From an uncultured Eubacterium sp. (lineage in GTDB: Bacteria > Bacillota > Clostridia > Lachnospirales > Lachnospiraceae), in the NCBI GenBank assembly GCA_910589665.1, contig CAJUTR010000019.1:1-52963 (forward strand): DNA of 52,963 nt. The letters run 5' to 3'. The notes below the pieces were generated by a model. It was not told where the DNA came from. It did no database searches and worked only from the letters and a program-made list of their open reading frames with translations. The position numbers and the translations under genes were made by a program. Shown here piece after piece: positions 35,004-43,763 of this stretch (its first letter is position 1; each line of letters opens with the position of its first letter).

Positions 35004-36032
35004 ATGAAAAGAGAACTAAACGCATGTTCCCTGAAAAAAATAGCTGTCATGCTGCTTGTCCTTTCGCTGACGTTGATACAGTTGTCCGGCTGCGGGAAAT
35101 CTGACTCGGAGAAGGAACTGGTCCACGTAACGCTGAACGAGGTGGCACATTCGATTTTTTATGCGCCGCAGTACGTAGCGATCGAGAATGGATATTTTGA
35201 GGAAGAGGGGATCCAGATCGATCTCGTCAATGGCGCCGGCGCGGATAACGTTATGACAGCTGTGTTGTCCGGGGAAGCGGACATCGGCTTTATGGGGTCG
35301 GAAGCTTCGATTTATGTTTACAATGAGGGATCGGGGGAGAAGATCGTAAACTTCGCACAGCTGACACAGCGGGCAGGTAACTTTTTGGTGGCAAGAGAGA
35401 AAGAAAAAGATTTTACGTGGGAGAACCTAAAAGGAAAAACCGTTTTGGCGGGCAGGAAGGGCGGCATGCCGCAGATGGTGTTTGAATACATACTAAAGAA
35501 GAATCATATTGATCCGGGGAAAGATCTGACGATGGTACAAAACATTGATTTTGGACTGACGGCAGAAGCATTTGCATCTGGACAGGGAGACTATTCGGTG
35601 GAGTTTGAGCCGTTTGCCGCTTCACTGGAAAAAGAGGGGAAAGGCGCCGTCGTCGCGTCGCTCGGTGTGGATAGCGGAAATGTGCCGTATACCGCCTATT
35701 CTGCCAAAGAAAGCTATATCGCGGAGCATGGGGAGATCATCCAGAAGTTTACGAACGCGCTGCAAAAAGGAATGGATTACGTGGGCAGCCACAGTCCGGC
35801 GGAAATCGCGAAAGTCATACAGCCGCAGTTTGCGGAGACAGATCTGGATGTTTTGACGACGATCGTACAACGCTATCATGAACAGGGCACATGGAACAAG
35901 GATCTTGTGTTTGAAGAGGAGAGCTTCGAGCTGCTGCAGGATGTTTTGGAATCCGGTGGAGAGCTGACGAAGAGAGTGCCATACGATGAACTGGTAAAGA
36001 CGGAATTCGCAAAGAACGCGTGTGAGAAGTAA
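35004..36032 (+). CDS. ABC transporter substrate-binding lipoprotein (NMT1/SsuA/ThiY type), orphan
   Basis: Product of 342 residues. A lipoprotein signal ends in LSGC, so the mature protein is anchored through Cys near residue 30. HSIFYAPQYVAIENGYFEEEGI and SGEADIGFMGSEAS are typical of the NMT1/SsuA family, which binds pyrimidine thiamine precursors, sulfonates, or similar ligands. No permease or ATPase gene is adjacent, so it must use a transporter encoded elsewhere or be a remnant. Nearness to the thiazole operon hints at a thiamine precursor, but metA and the sirtuin lie between. Confidence 0.87.
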   Translation: MKRELNACSLKKIAVMLLVLSLTLIQLSGCGKSDSEKELVHVTLNEVAHSIFYAPQYVAIENGYFEEEGIQIDLVNGAGADNVMTAVLSGEADIGFMGSEASIYVYNEGSGEKIVNFAQLTQRAGNFLVAREKEKDFTWENLKGKTVLAGRKGGMPQMVFEYILKKNHIDPGKDLTMVQNIDFGLTAEAFASGQGDYSVEFEPFAASLEKEGKGAVVASLGVDSGNVPYTAYSAKESYIAEHGEIIQKFTNALQKGMDYVGSHSPAEIAKVIQPQFAETDLDVLTTIVQRYHEQGTWNKDLVFEEESFELLQDVLESGGELTKRVPYDELVKTEFAKNACEK

Positions 36033-36039
36033 GCCGCGT

Positions 36040-36062
36040 CCCTTTGGGGTGTTCCCAATGGG
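36040..36062 (+). terminator. Weak hairpin after the substrate-binding protein
   Basis: CCCTTTGGG and CCCAATGGG pair with one mismatch, but no T-run follows directly. It may be a terminator or a stability stem. Confidence 0.3.
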
Positions 36063-36141
36063 TGGGCAGTCTTTAGGGAAAGAAACACTATAAACTATTT
36101 ACAGATGTAATCCGATATATATGTTGTAGAATGTTGTTTCC

Positions 36142-36163
36142 GGGTAAATGGACTTACCCTTTT
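36142..36163 (+). other. Leader hairpin before the 210-residue ORF
   Basis: GGGTAA/TTACCC stem, six-base loop, then TTTT, 21 bases before the next start. It resembles a short attenuator. Confidence 0.3.
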
Positions 36164-36183
36164 GAAAGCAAGGATGTGATAAC

Positions 36184-36816
36184 ATGAATATAACAAATTC
36201 TGCGGCATATCGGAATCATTCGGTTCGGAATAGAACAAACCGCAGCGACACTGCCCGGCAGAAAACTGTTCGGAATGGTGAAACTCGGACGCAAGAAGCT
36301 AGAAAGCAGGTGGGCCAGGGGGATGTGGTCTGGTATGACGTTACACGCAATGGCATCCGGGATGCCGAACACGGACAAAAACAGCAGGACGCGGATGCGA
36401 AAAAAGTGGAATGTCCGGTGTCGGTCGAATTATCAGAAAAGGGCCGCCAGTTAGCGAAACTTGCAAACGCATTTAAGACCACGAAGCGTATGTCAAATAC
36501 GGGGAAGAAGAAAAAGAAGAGACCGACAGGCGATCTTTCCCGTGCCCTGGCGATAGCCAGACGGATCATGAAGGGAGATAAAGTGCCGCCCAAAGATGAA
36601 AGTTTTCTGTTTCGTTACAACAGCGATCTGTACCTGAAGGCAAAGATGATGGCGGCGATCCAGGCAAATCCGAAAAAGCATAAAAGTCTGCTGGATGAGC
36701 TGGAGGAAGAGAGGGAAGGTGGGAATACAGATTCCGTCAGTGTTCCATCCGCACCCGAGCCGGAGCCGCCGGAAGCGTCTCCGGATTCGGAAGACGGAAG
36801 TGAGTCATCTTCCTGA
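36184..36816 (+). CDS. Hypothetical charged protein
   Basis: Product of 210 residues, not recognised. The first 115 residues are Arg/Asn/Lys-rich and probably disordered (ending KKKKKRPTGD). A short ordered part follows (SRALAIARRIMKGDKVPPKDESFLF, then YLKAKMMAAIQANPKKHKSL; each read continuously), and the tail is Pro/Glu/Ser-rich and acidic. There is no signal or membrane segment, so it is cytoplasmic. It has its own terminator (36864-36897) and lies opposite the 3' end of the beta-propeller gene. Confidence 0.65.
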   Translation: MNITNSAAYRNHSVRNRTNRSDTARQKTVRNGETRTQEARKQVGQGDVVWYDVTRNGIRDAEHGQKQQDADAKKVECPVSVELSEKGRQLAKLANAFKTTKRMSNTGKKKKKRPTGDLSRALAIARRIMKGDKVPPKDESFLFRYNSDLYLKAKMMAAIQANPKKHKSLLDELEEEREGGNTDSVSVPSAPEPEPPEASPDSEDGSESSS

Positions 36817-36845
36817 TCATAGGAGATATGACAGGGATTCCTTGT

Positions 36846-38615
36846 CTAATGAATGGAAGGAATGTGGAGCGTGTGGTTTACCGCTCCACTTTTTTTTGTG
36901 CCCTTCTGACAGCCGTAAAAGGAAACGCGGTATGTACCGCTTTTCAGCGTGATCGTCTTTTTCACCGCGGAGGTTTGGAAAACCCGGCTCCATTTTTTTT
37001 TCTTCGAAGTTTTTTTATTTTGTTTCGAGATTTTTATTCGGGTATAAGCCGTGTGCGCTCCTTTTTTCCATGTGTAGGTGACACGGTAAGACCGGCCTTT
37101 GGCTTTTTTGATCTTCCATTTCACGTTCTGGGGTTTTCCCGGTTTTTTTGTTTTTTTCGAGACTTTTCCCCCCGCTAGATGTCCCTGTCCCGTCTTTGTT
37201 TCCGTTTTCGGTATCACGGGGTCGGACGGAGGAATGGCTGTCGGCGCGGCATCCGGGGAAACCGACGGCGCGGGAGACGGTTCACCGGGAGTCTGGCGGT
37301 ATCCATCCTGAATGGCAAAAAGAGTGCCGGAATCATTGGAGTAATACAAGGTTCCGTCAGAATCGGCAGCGATACTCGACAGGCAGAATTGTTTACCCTC
37401 CTGCGGTGCAAAAAGCATTTCGATCTCGGCTGACTGTGCTGTCATATCATCCCTGATGTAATAAATGCCGCCGGGAAGCGCATTTTGCGTGAAGTAAACG
37501 TATAAAGGGCCGTTGCCGGTGTCGTCGTCGGTGTCGCCGTTGTAACCGGTGCAGACGAGCGGCGACGATTTAATATCGCGGCAGTCAGGGGAGGAGGCGG
37601 TATAGATCTGGTTCATCGTTACGGCGTCGATCACATCGATCTGTCCCTGGATTCCGCTATAGCTGCACACATAGATCCTGCCGTTAACAATGGTCGGCGT
37701 GCTTGTGCAGTTACTGTCTGGTGTGCGGGATGGAAAAAGGGAGACTGCCGTTACGGATTCAAATGTACCGTGTGAAGTCATCTTGATCCGATATAAATAC
37801 CCGTTTGTGGAGGTCGTGTAATAGGCGTCTGTTTCGGTATCGTATGTGATGCCGGCACGGATCTTTCCTGGTCCAGCAGAGGGATCATCTGTCTGCGATG
37901 TGCCGTCAGAGAGGTCATAGGTGTCGAAAATGGTATCCTCTTTGGCACTGTGTGAGACCAGTATCCCGTTATCTCCGCCAAAAAGGATGAAGTTTGCCGC
38001 ACTGTCTGATACGGCGCCGCTCCAATAATATCCGCAAGTTTCTTTTGTATCGGTATACGTCCACTGGGTACGTCCATTTTCTGCGGACAGGCAGTAAAAA
38101 ATGCCCTCCGTACCTGACGCGTTTGTTGTTCCGGCATAGATCAAGCCGTCTTTTTCATAAACGGTCGTCAGGGACTGCAGCCCGAATGCCTCGCTCGTCC
38201 AAAGAGATGTCATCGTAGAAATATCGACACACTGCATCCTTCCGCCGCTTAACGGGATAAAGAGCCGATCTCCATGCAGACACATGCGGCAGACGGAATT
38301 CATCGGTGCTGCCAGCGTAAGAAAGGAGTGGATGGCTCCGTTTTTGTCTAACTGGTAGAGCGTATCTTTACATGTGACATAGAGGCCGGTATCGGTAATG
38401 ACCGGATCGGAGTTGTAAGCGGTGGTTCCATTTTCCGCAAATCTGATCTGCCATTTTGTTCCAGCGGTGTCGGAAGATATCGGTGTTTTAGCTTCGATCG
38501 TATTCGCATGGCCTTGTCCGTTCTCATTGCGGAAAGAAGACCATGCTTGTAGTGGCTGAAACGGCAGCAAGACGAGGATTGCTGCCGCAATTAGAAAGGA
38601 ACAGATTTTTTTCAT
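36846..38615 (-). CDS. Secreted PQQ-type beta-propeller protein with basic C-terminal domain
   Basis: Product of 589 residues. Signal peptide MKKICSFLIAAAILVLLPFQPLQAW, then repeats of the PQQ/BamB beta-propeller type to about residue 440 (for example DPVITDTGLYVT, GLIYAGTTN, TPTIVNGRIYVCSY, DGTLYYSNDSGTLFAI). A Pro/Thr linker and a Lys-rich beta domain of about 100 residues follow. Its start overlaps the stop of the DUF4430 gene (ATGA), so both are under the cobalamin riboswitch. I infer a surface corrinoid-binding or scaffold role; other ligands cannot be excluded. Its last codons lie over the terminator of the opposite gene. Confidence 0.83.
   Translation of the reverse strand: MKKICSFLIAAAILVLLPFQPLQAWSSFRNENGQGHANTIEAKTPISSDTAGTKWQIRFAENGTTAYNSDPVITDTGLYVTCKDTLYQLDKNGAIHSFLTLAAPMNSVCRMCLHGDRLFIPLSGGRMQCVDISTMTSLWTSEAFGLQSLTTVYEKDGLIYAGTTNASGTEGIFYCLSAENGRTQWTYTDTKETCGYYWSGAVSDSAANFILFGGDNGILVSHSAKEDTIFDTYDLSDGTSQTDDPSAGPGKIRAGITYDTETDAYYTTSTNGYLYRIKMTSHGTFESVTAVSLFPSRTPDSNCTSTPTIVNGRIYVCSYSGIQGQIDVIDAVTMNQIYTASSPDCRDIKSSPLVCTGYNGDTDDDTGNGPLYVYFTQNALPGGIYYIRDDMTAQSAEIEMLFAPQEGKQFCLSSIAADSDGTLYYSNDSGTLFAIQDGYRQTPGEPSPAPSVSPDAAPTAIPPSDPVIPKTETKTGQGHLAGGKVSKKTKKPGKPQNVKWKIKKAKGRSYRVTYTWKKGAHTAYTRIKISKQNKKTSKKKKWSRVFQTSAVKKTITLKSGTYRVSFYGCQKGTKKSGAVNHTLHIPSIH
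36864..36897 (+). terminator. Terminator of the 210-residue ORF, inside the opposite CDS
   Basis: Perfect 8-bp stem GTGGAGCG (36864-36871) / CGCTCCAC (36882-36889) and eight T at 36890-36897. On the - strand the same bases encode the last residues of the beta-propeller protein. Confidence 0.8.
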
Positions 38616-39955
38616 CGCACATTCACCCGGATGATCCTACTGTATTTGCTGTAAACCGTTTTGTTATTATGTTTTGCAAAACTGCGTACTTTGATATAGT
38701 AGATCCCTTTTTTCCATTTTTTGGTTAGTTTCGTTTTCTTTGTCTTTGCCATCATCCGAAATGATTTTTTGTTTTTCTTTGATACGTATAGTTCATATCC
38801 GGCTGCGCCCGATACCTTTTTCCAGCTGATCTTCACCTTTTTTGAAGAAGCTTTTACTTTTTTCGCTGCGGATACCGTGAGTTTTTTGGGGATACCTGGT
38901 TTTTTTACGGTTCTGTTTGGCGGGACATCTGCGGCAGGAGCTGTCGTCGGAGCTGATGGAGGAGCTGGCGATTTGTCAGCCACACCGGCAGGTGTTGTAG
39001 TCGCTGGTGTGCCGGGAGTTAACGTCTCGTCTGGCACTGCGGTTGGTACGTCGGCCGGGGACTGGGTCTGGCTTGGTGCTTCCGTCGGAGCTGTCGTTTG
39101 GTCTGGTGTCGAAGTCGGTGCTTCTGTCGGGATAACACCTTCTTCAGTAACTACGATCGTAGCTGACGCATGCGAATTTTCTGGTATGCCGTTTGTCTCT
39201 TTCCAGCTCGTGATCGTGTAAGTTCCCGTTTGGTCAAACGATATGAGGGCGTTGCCGTCTGCGTCCGTTTTCACTTTTTTTACTTGATCCGCTTGCTTTA
39301 AAATGGATATTTCTTCGTTGGCAGCGGGACTCGGTTTCCCGCCAAAACCGTCATCAACCGAATACGTGATGGAAACAGGTGTATTGACAGTGGTCTGATA
39401 TGTTTGTTTATCAAAGAAGCTGTATTTTGTATAGGCGCCCCAGTCACCGGCATTCTGATCGTAGCATGCCTGACGGAAGAAGACGATGCAGTCGCCGTCC
39501 TGAACTGGACAGCGATCGGAAGTATACCCATAGCCGGTCTGTTCATCTGCCGGGGATATATTGTTTACGCGGAATGACCAGTATGGAAAATAATCGTATG
39601 TTTTCTGGCCCTTGATATAAAGAGGACTGCCATAGGAAAATGTAAGGTCGGATGCTGGTGCGTCCGATGTATCGATGATGTATTTTCCCAGGACATTTGC
39701 CGCGGTGAAGTTCTCTGATGTAAGAACGGGGATCTCAACGCTGCCGCTCTCGACGACAAAAGTACTGTTGATCCTTTTCACATCGTCTTTTGTCAGAGTA
39801 ACCTGTTCGGAGATCAGTGTGGAATCGACATCCTCTACTTTCAGCGTTACGGTTACGGTGTCTGTTGTGTGTTGCGCGTCTGCGTTTATCCCCAGCGTCG
39901 AAATACATAATAGAGCTGCGAGAAGTAACGCAAAGAATTTCTTTGTTGTTCTCAT
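38612..39955 (-). CDS. Secreted DUF4430 (transcobalamin-like) protein with FN3-type C-terminus
   Basis: Product of 447 residues. Signal peptide (KKFFALLLAALLCISTLGINADA), then a DUF4430 domain at about 60-165 (PYWSFRVNN, then PVQDGDCIVFF), the fold of the C-terminal beta domain of vertebrate transcobalamin. A beta domain (about 185-260), a Pro/Thr linker (about 265-345) and a basic FN3-like domain (GAAGYELYVSKK) follow. A cobalamin riboswitch upstream supports corrinoid binding. The start at ATG 39955 is followed at once by the signal peptide and has GAGGG five bases upstream. The frame stays open to 40189, and ATG 40159 has a better ribosome site (GGAGG, eight bases). Confidence 0.85.
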   Translation of the reverse strand: MRTTKKFFALLLAALLCISTLGINADAQHTTDTVTVTLKVEDVDSTLISEQVTLTKDDVKRINSTFVVESGSVEIPVLTSENFTAANVLGKYIIDTSDAPASDLTFSYGSPLYIKGQKTYDYFPYWSFRVNNISPADEQTGYGYTSDRCPVQDGDCIVFFRQACYDQNAGDWGAYTKYSFFDKQTYQTTVNTPVSITYSVDDGFGGKPSPAANEEISILKQADQVKKVKTDADGNALISFDQTGTYTITSWKETNGIPENSHASATIVVTEEGVIPTEAPTSTPDQTTAPTEAPSQTQSPADVPTAVPDETLTPGTPATTTPAGVADKSPAPPSAPTTAPAADVPPNRTVKKPGIPKKLTVSAAKKVKASSKKVKISWKKVSGAAGYELYVSKKNKKSFRMMAKTKKTKLTKKWKKGIYYIKVRSFAKHNNKTVYSKYSRIIRVNVR

Positions 39956-40191
39956 TTTTTCCCTCATTTCTGCCGAGTGAGTTACGATCACAGAGTGGAT
40001 CACGCCTATTTTTCGAACATGGTTCCCTTTGTGAGCAGGACTTATTCTGTGGATGAAACTCACTTTCTTTGGCGTTTTTTGTTTTGTGAAATGTAATATA
40101 AGTAAGAAATAAGAAATCTCTGTAGAGACTGTTATGACATAAGTGTGTTGCCAAAACATTCCTTCTCCCTCCGAAAAGGCATATTTCAAGA

Positions 40192-40389
40192 CTGTAAAGG
40201 CCGGTCTTCCGACTTATGGATCATCTGTGGAAAGCGCCTTCCCAGATCGGTTAGATCCAGTGGCTGGCCTGCCGGCCATGCAATCCACATACTCAAATAC
40301 GGCAGCGGGGGCTGTGCCGGACTCTAACCGGCTTCCCTTTATAGGAACGACGCAGGAAAACATGCGTTTGTACACAGAAACCTATACAG
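40192..40389 (-). ncRNA. Cobalamin (B12) riboswitch
   Basis: Read on the - strand, the conserved core is plain: GGGAAGCCGGTTAGAGTCCG, then GCACAGCCCCCGCTGCCGT, the B12-box element GCCACTG, and GTCGGAAGACCGGCC near the 3' end. P1 pairs CTGTATAGG (40389-40381) with CCTTTACAG (40200-40192), one mismatch. It starts about 20 bases from the promoter. Adenosylcobalamin or another corrinoid should repress the two secreted genes downstream. A GGAGG ribosome site lies 20 bases after P1. Confidence 0.95.
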
Positions 40390-40414
40390 CTACTTATATT
40401 AAATTCAATGTTTT

Positions 40415-40443
40415 ATTATATCAGTGACCTTTGTAAAAAGCAA
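40415..40443 (-). promoter_or_regulatory. Promoter of the riboswitch-controlled operon
   Basis: On the - strand, TTGCTT (40443-40438), 17 bases, TATAAT (40420-40415) with an extended TG. Confidence 0.75.
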
Positions 40444-40478
40444 GTTAAAAATCATGTGCTTATTTATTCAGGAATGCG

Positions 40479-40507
40479 TGGACTTTATCATCTTGTTATG
40501 TTATACT
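40479..40507 (+). promoter_or_regulatory. Promoter of the DUF4430-ECF operon
   Basis: TGGACT at 40479-40484, 17 bases, TATACT at 40502-40507. Its -35 box is 35 bases from that of the divergent promoter. The short leader (about 30 bases) cannot hold a B12 riboswitch. Confidence 0.6.
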
Positions 40508-40544
40508 GTTTTACAAACAAAAGGAAAGAGAAAAAGGTACCGCT

Positions 40545-41426
40545 ATGAATATGAATAAAAAAATGATCTTGTTCTGTTCCGTTTCCCTTCTCGCTATCTG
40601 CGTTTTTTTGACAGACCGGGGAACGACGACGTCGAAGGAACATGAGAAACCGGCACAGGTAGCTGAAGAAACAAGTCAGTCATACGTTTCGACAGGGGCC
40701 GCTGTGATCTCCGGCGTGAGCCAGACGGCTGTGCAGGCGCCAGATGAAGAGCCGTCAGCGGGGCAGGAACATGAAACTACGGGGCAGTCGAAAGAGGGTG
40801 GTGTGCGTGATACAAATACACCTGCTGCCCATGCTGCTACGTCCAGCCAAACAGCGCAAAAGGAAGAGAAGCCAGGGCAGGACAAGGAAAAGGCTTCTTC
40901 CACTCAAGAAAAGAAAAACAAATCGGGTTCGACTGGGAAAACCGAGCGATCCCCGAAAGGAAAGCAGACAGAAAAACCAGCTAAACATGCAGATCCGTCA
41001 GCTTCCCCGTCGGACAAGCCGCATGGACCGGAGGTATCTGCGGATGTTTCCGTCAATCAGTGCGCGCTTCAGATCACATGTTCTTCTGTGCTGTCTCATA
41101 TGGATCAACTGAAGGACAATATAAAAAAGATCATTCCGCCGGACGGCGTGATCCTTGAGGGAACATATGAATTTGCCCAGGGAGATACGGTGTTTGATGT
41201 GCTGAAAAAGGTCTGTTCCGAACAAAATATACTGATCGATTATGTATTTACTCCTGGATTTTCTACCTATTACATAAAGGGGATCAATCAGCTGTATGAG
41301 TTTGACTGCGGCGATGAGAGCGGATGGATGTATTCGGTGAATGGGAAAGATCCAGATATAGGATGCAGCCAGTATAAAGTGAAGAAAAATGATAACATCG
41401 TATTTTACTATACTTGTGAAAGGTAG
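40545..41426 (+). CDS. Membrane-anchored DUF4430 (transcobalamin-like) protein
   Basis: Product of 293 residues. An N-terminal hydrophobic segment (MILFCSVSLLAICVFL) acts as signal or anchor. A linker of about 140 residues rich in Lys, Ser, Glu, Thr and Pro could span the wall. The DUF4430 domain occupies about 200-293 (GWMYSVNGKDPDIGCSQY and NDNIVFYY). Five cysteines in the domain could form disulfides. As the first gene of an ECF operon it is a plausible corrinoid receptor that delivers to the transporter. It ends 14 bases before the ecfT start. Confidence 0.85.
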   Translation: MNMNKKMILFCSVSLLAICVFLTDRGTTTSKEHEKPAQVAEETSQSYVSTGAAVISGVSQTAVQAPDEEPSAGQEHETTGQSKEGGVRDTNTPAAHAATSSQTAQKEEKPGQDKEKASSTQEKKNKSGSTGKTERSPKGKQTEKPAKHADPSASPSDKPHGPEVSADVSVNQCALQITCSSVLSHMDQLKDNIKKIIPPDGVILEGTYEFAQGDTVFDVLKKVCSEQNILIDYVFTPGFSTYYIKGINQLYEFDCGDESGWMYSVNGKDPDIGCSQYKVKKNDNIVFYYTCER

Positions 41427-41439
41427 TGAGGAGACGGGG

Positions 41440-42306
41440 ATGAATACATTTAGCACCTATCATCCAGCAGTTATTTTTTTCTATTTTGCGGTAGCTGCGG
41501 CAATCCTGATCATGATTTTTGATCCGGTGATTCTCGCGATCGGTTTTGTGAGCCAGACGATTTTTTATATGTATCTGAAAGGGTTTTTAAAAGGGACAAA
41601 ATTTGCGGGCAGATGCCTGCTTTTTGTCTGTCTATGTACGATCATCAATGCGCTGATCAATCACAGGGGCATACAGGTGATCTTTATGCTCGGCGGACTG
41701 CCGGTTACAGTGGAATGTTTGATTTATGGGATGATGACGGGTTTTTTACTGGCAGATTCGATGCTTGTCTTTGGCACCTTTCAGTCGATCATGACATCAG
41801 AAAAAATGATGTGTCTATTTGCTGGCGTTTTTCCGTCGTTTGCACTCCTGTTTTCGATGGCGCTGGGGCTTATCCCTAAATTGAAACGGGATTATGCCAA
41901 ACTTCGGGAAACCCATAAACAGTCGGGTTGTCACAAGGAACAGCCAAAACGGTTCCACCCAGGCGTGCTGTCTGCGCTGATCGGCCTTACGCTGGAGGAT
42001 TCGCTTGACCGGGGGATTTCCATGAAATACCGTGGGTATGGACAGCGGAAGAGGACGAGCATCTGCCGTCGTACATTTGGGAAGCGGGACGCCGCTTTGT
42101 TCGCGGCGGTCGTCTGTCTGGCCGCTGCGGGCGCGGGTTGTTATCTTTTCTCCCAGTCGGGGATGGAGGTCTTTCCTTATATGGAATATGAGTGTGATGG
42201 GGGCGGGGCAGCGGCCTATGTTCTATTTGCTGGCCTGTTTCAGATCCCGATGGTGTTGAATGTGAAGGAGGAGCTTAGATGGAGCCGTATCGTTTCGAAC
42301 ATATAA
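41440..42306 (+). CDS. ecfT: ECF transporter T component
   Basis: Product of 288 residues with several hydrophobic segments and the coupling helix region ending in LEDSLDRGISMKYRGYG, which matches the Arg-Gly motif through which EcfT contacts the ATPases. The ATG at 41440 is preceded by GAGGAG; the frame extends upstream into the DUF4430 gene without a ribosome site. It overlaps the ATPase gene by 28 bases. It forms the membrane scaffold of the importer. Confidence 0.9.
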   Translation: MNTFSTYHPAVIFFYFAVAAAILIMIFDPVILAIGFVSQTIFYMYLKGFLKGTKFAGRCLLFVCLCTIINALINHRGIQVIFMLGGLPVTVECLIYGMMTGFLLADSMLVFGTFQSIMTSEKMMCLFAGVFPSFALLFSMALGLIPKLKRDYAKLRETHKQSGCHKEQPKRFHPGVLSALIGLTLEDSLDRGISMKYRGYGQRKRTSICRRTFGKRDAALFAAVVCLAAAGAGCYLFSQSGMEVFPYMEYECDGGGAAAYVLFAGLFQIPMVLNVKEELRWSRIVSNI

Positions 42307-43763
42307 CTTACACGTATCCGGGAGAAGTAAAACCAGCGGTAGAAGATGTGTCGTTTGCGGTACACCCAGGAGAATTTATCGTTGTATGCGGGGCGTCGGG
42401 ATCCGGAAAGACTACGCTTTTACGCCAGTTAAAAGAAAAGTATCCTGCGTTTGGCTTTGTGATGCAGAATCCCCACACGCAGACTGTGACGGATACCGTA
42501 TGCCATGAACTGGCATTTGGCATGGAAAATCAAGGAATCCCGCCGGAGACCATGTGGCATGCGATCGCGGAAACGACTACTTATTTTGGGATGCAGGATT
42601 GGCTTGACCGCGCCGTTTACGAACTGTCAGGTGGGGAACTGCAGCTTGTGAACCTGGCGGCTGTTCTGTTATTGGACCCGAAGGTGATCCTGCTCGACGA
42701 GCCGACGGCGCAGCTCGATCCGATGGCGGCTGTCGAGTTTCTGGAAATCGTGAAGCGACTGAATACACAGCTTGGTATTACGGTCATACTGATCGAGCAG
42801 CGGTTGGAGGAAGTACTTGCTGTTTGTGACCGGATGCTTGTCCTGCACGAGGGACGGATCGCGGCATTTGATACGATAAAGGGTGTATATGACAAAATAT
42901 GCCGGTCGGAGCTTTCTGGGGAATATCTGTCGTATATGCCGTCTTATGTGAGATTGTACGCTGGCGTGAATGAGTCTGTCGATGAATGTCCGCAGAGTAT
43001 CAAGGAATGCCGGAGCTGGTTTTATGGGATGGATATTGAACTATCAGTAATAAAGGATGAGAAAAAGGAACTTTCGGGTGCATGTTCACTCGTGTGCAAG
43101 GATGTGTATTTCCGCTATGAGCGCACGGGGCCGGATATTTTAAGAGGCATACAGTTCCGGGCGTATCCCGGCCATATATATGGGATCGTCGGGGGGAACG
43201 GGAGCGGGAAATCTACCTTTTTAAAAGTGCTGACTGGCGCGAAGAGACATTATCATGGGAAGATAACTGTGGATGGCGAAATGGCATACCTTCCGCAGGA
43301 GCCGAAGTATATGTTCCTGCAGGACCGGGTGGGGGATGTTGTTTCTGACCGGCAGGCGGTCGAGGATTTCGGACTGGAAGAACTTCTAGACCGGCATCCG
43401 TACGATGTGAGCGGGGGGCAGATGCAGCGTCTGGCGATGGCGTATCTATGTGAGAAACAGGCGCCGGTCTATTTGTTTGACGAGCCGACGAAAGGACTGG
43501 ATCCCCAGTGGAAACGAATATTTGGAGCGTGGCTGGAGAAACTGGCAGGAGAGGGAAAGACTGTGATCGTCGTGACGCATGACGTCGAATTTGCCGCGAA
43601 TTACTGTCAGTGGATGTCCATGTGTTTTCGCGCAGAACTGACAGAACCGATGCGGACGTCTGATTTTTTGAATGAACACTATTTTTATACGACGGCCATT
43701 CACAAGATCACAAGGGACAAATATCCGGATCTCGTGTCGGAGAGGAGTTTGTATGAAACATAA
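42279..43763 (+). CDS. ecfA: ECF transporter ATPase, two fused nucleotide-binding domains
   Basis: Product of 494 residues. NBD1: GASGSGKTT, ELSGGELQL, VILLDEPTAQLDP. NBD2: GGNGSGKST, VSGGQMQR, VYLFDEPTKGLDP. Both halves keep Walker A, signature and Walker B, so two competent sites are expected from one chain, replacing the EcfA/EcfA' heterodimer. AAGGAGGAG lies upstream. It overlaps ecfT by 28 bases and the S component by 11. The dedicated operon suggests a single-substrate (group I) ECF system. Confidence 0.94.
   Translation: MEPYRFEHITYTYPGEVKPAVEDVSFAVHPGEFIVVCGASGSGKTTLLRQLKEKYPAFGFVMQNPHTQTVTDTVCHELAFGMENQGIPPETMWHAIAETTTYFGMQDWLDRAVYELSGGELQLVNLAAVLLLDPKVILLDEPTAQLDPMAAVEFLEIVKRLNTQLGITVILIEQRLEEVLAVCDRMLVLHEGRIAAFDTIKGVYDKICRSELSGEYLSYMPSYVRLYAGVNESVDECPQSIKECRSWFYGMDIELSVIKDEKKELSGACSLVCKDVYFRYERTGPDILRGIQFRAYPGHIYGIVGGNGSGKSTFLKVLTGAKRHYHGKITVDGEMAYLPQEPKYMFLQDRVGDVVSDRQAVEDFGLEELLDRHPYDVSGGQMQRLAMAYLCEKQAPVYLFDEPTKGLDPQWKRIFGAWLEKLAGEGKTVIVVTHDVEFAANYCQWMSMCFRAELTEPMRTSDFLNEHYFYTTAIHKITRDKYPDLVSERSLYET

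Noticed and set aside
37099..37456. + strand coding regions opposite the beta-propeller gene
   Set aside because: These frames lie within the clearly coding - strand gene and lack ribosome sites.
40428..40544. Second cobalamin riboswitch before the ECF operon
   Set aside because: The leader downstream of the promoter is about 30 bases and lacks any core motif.
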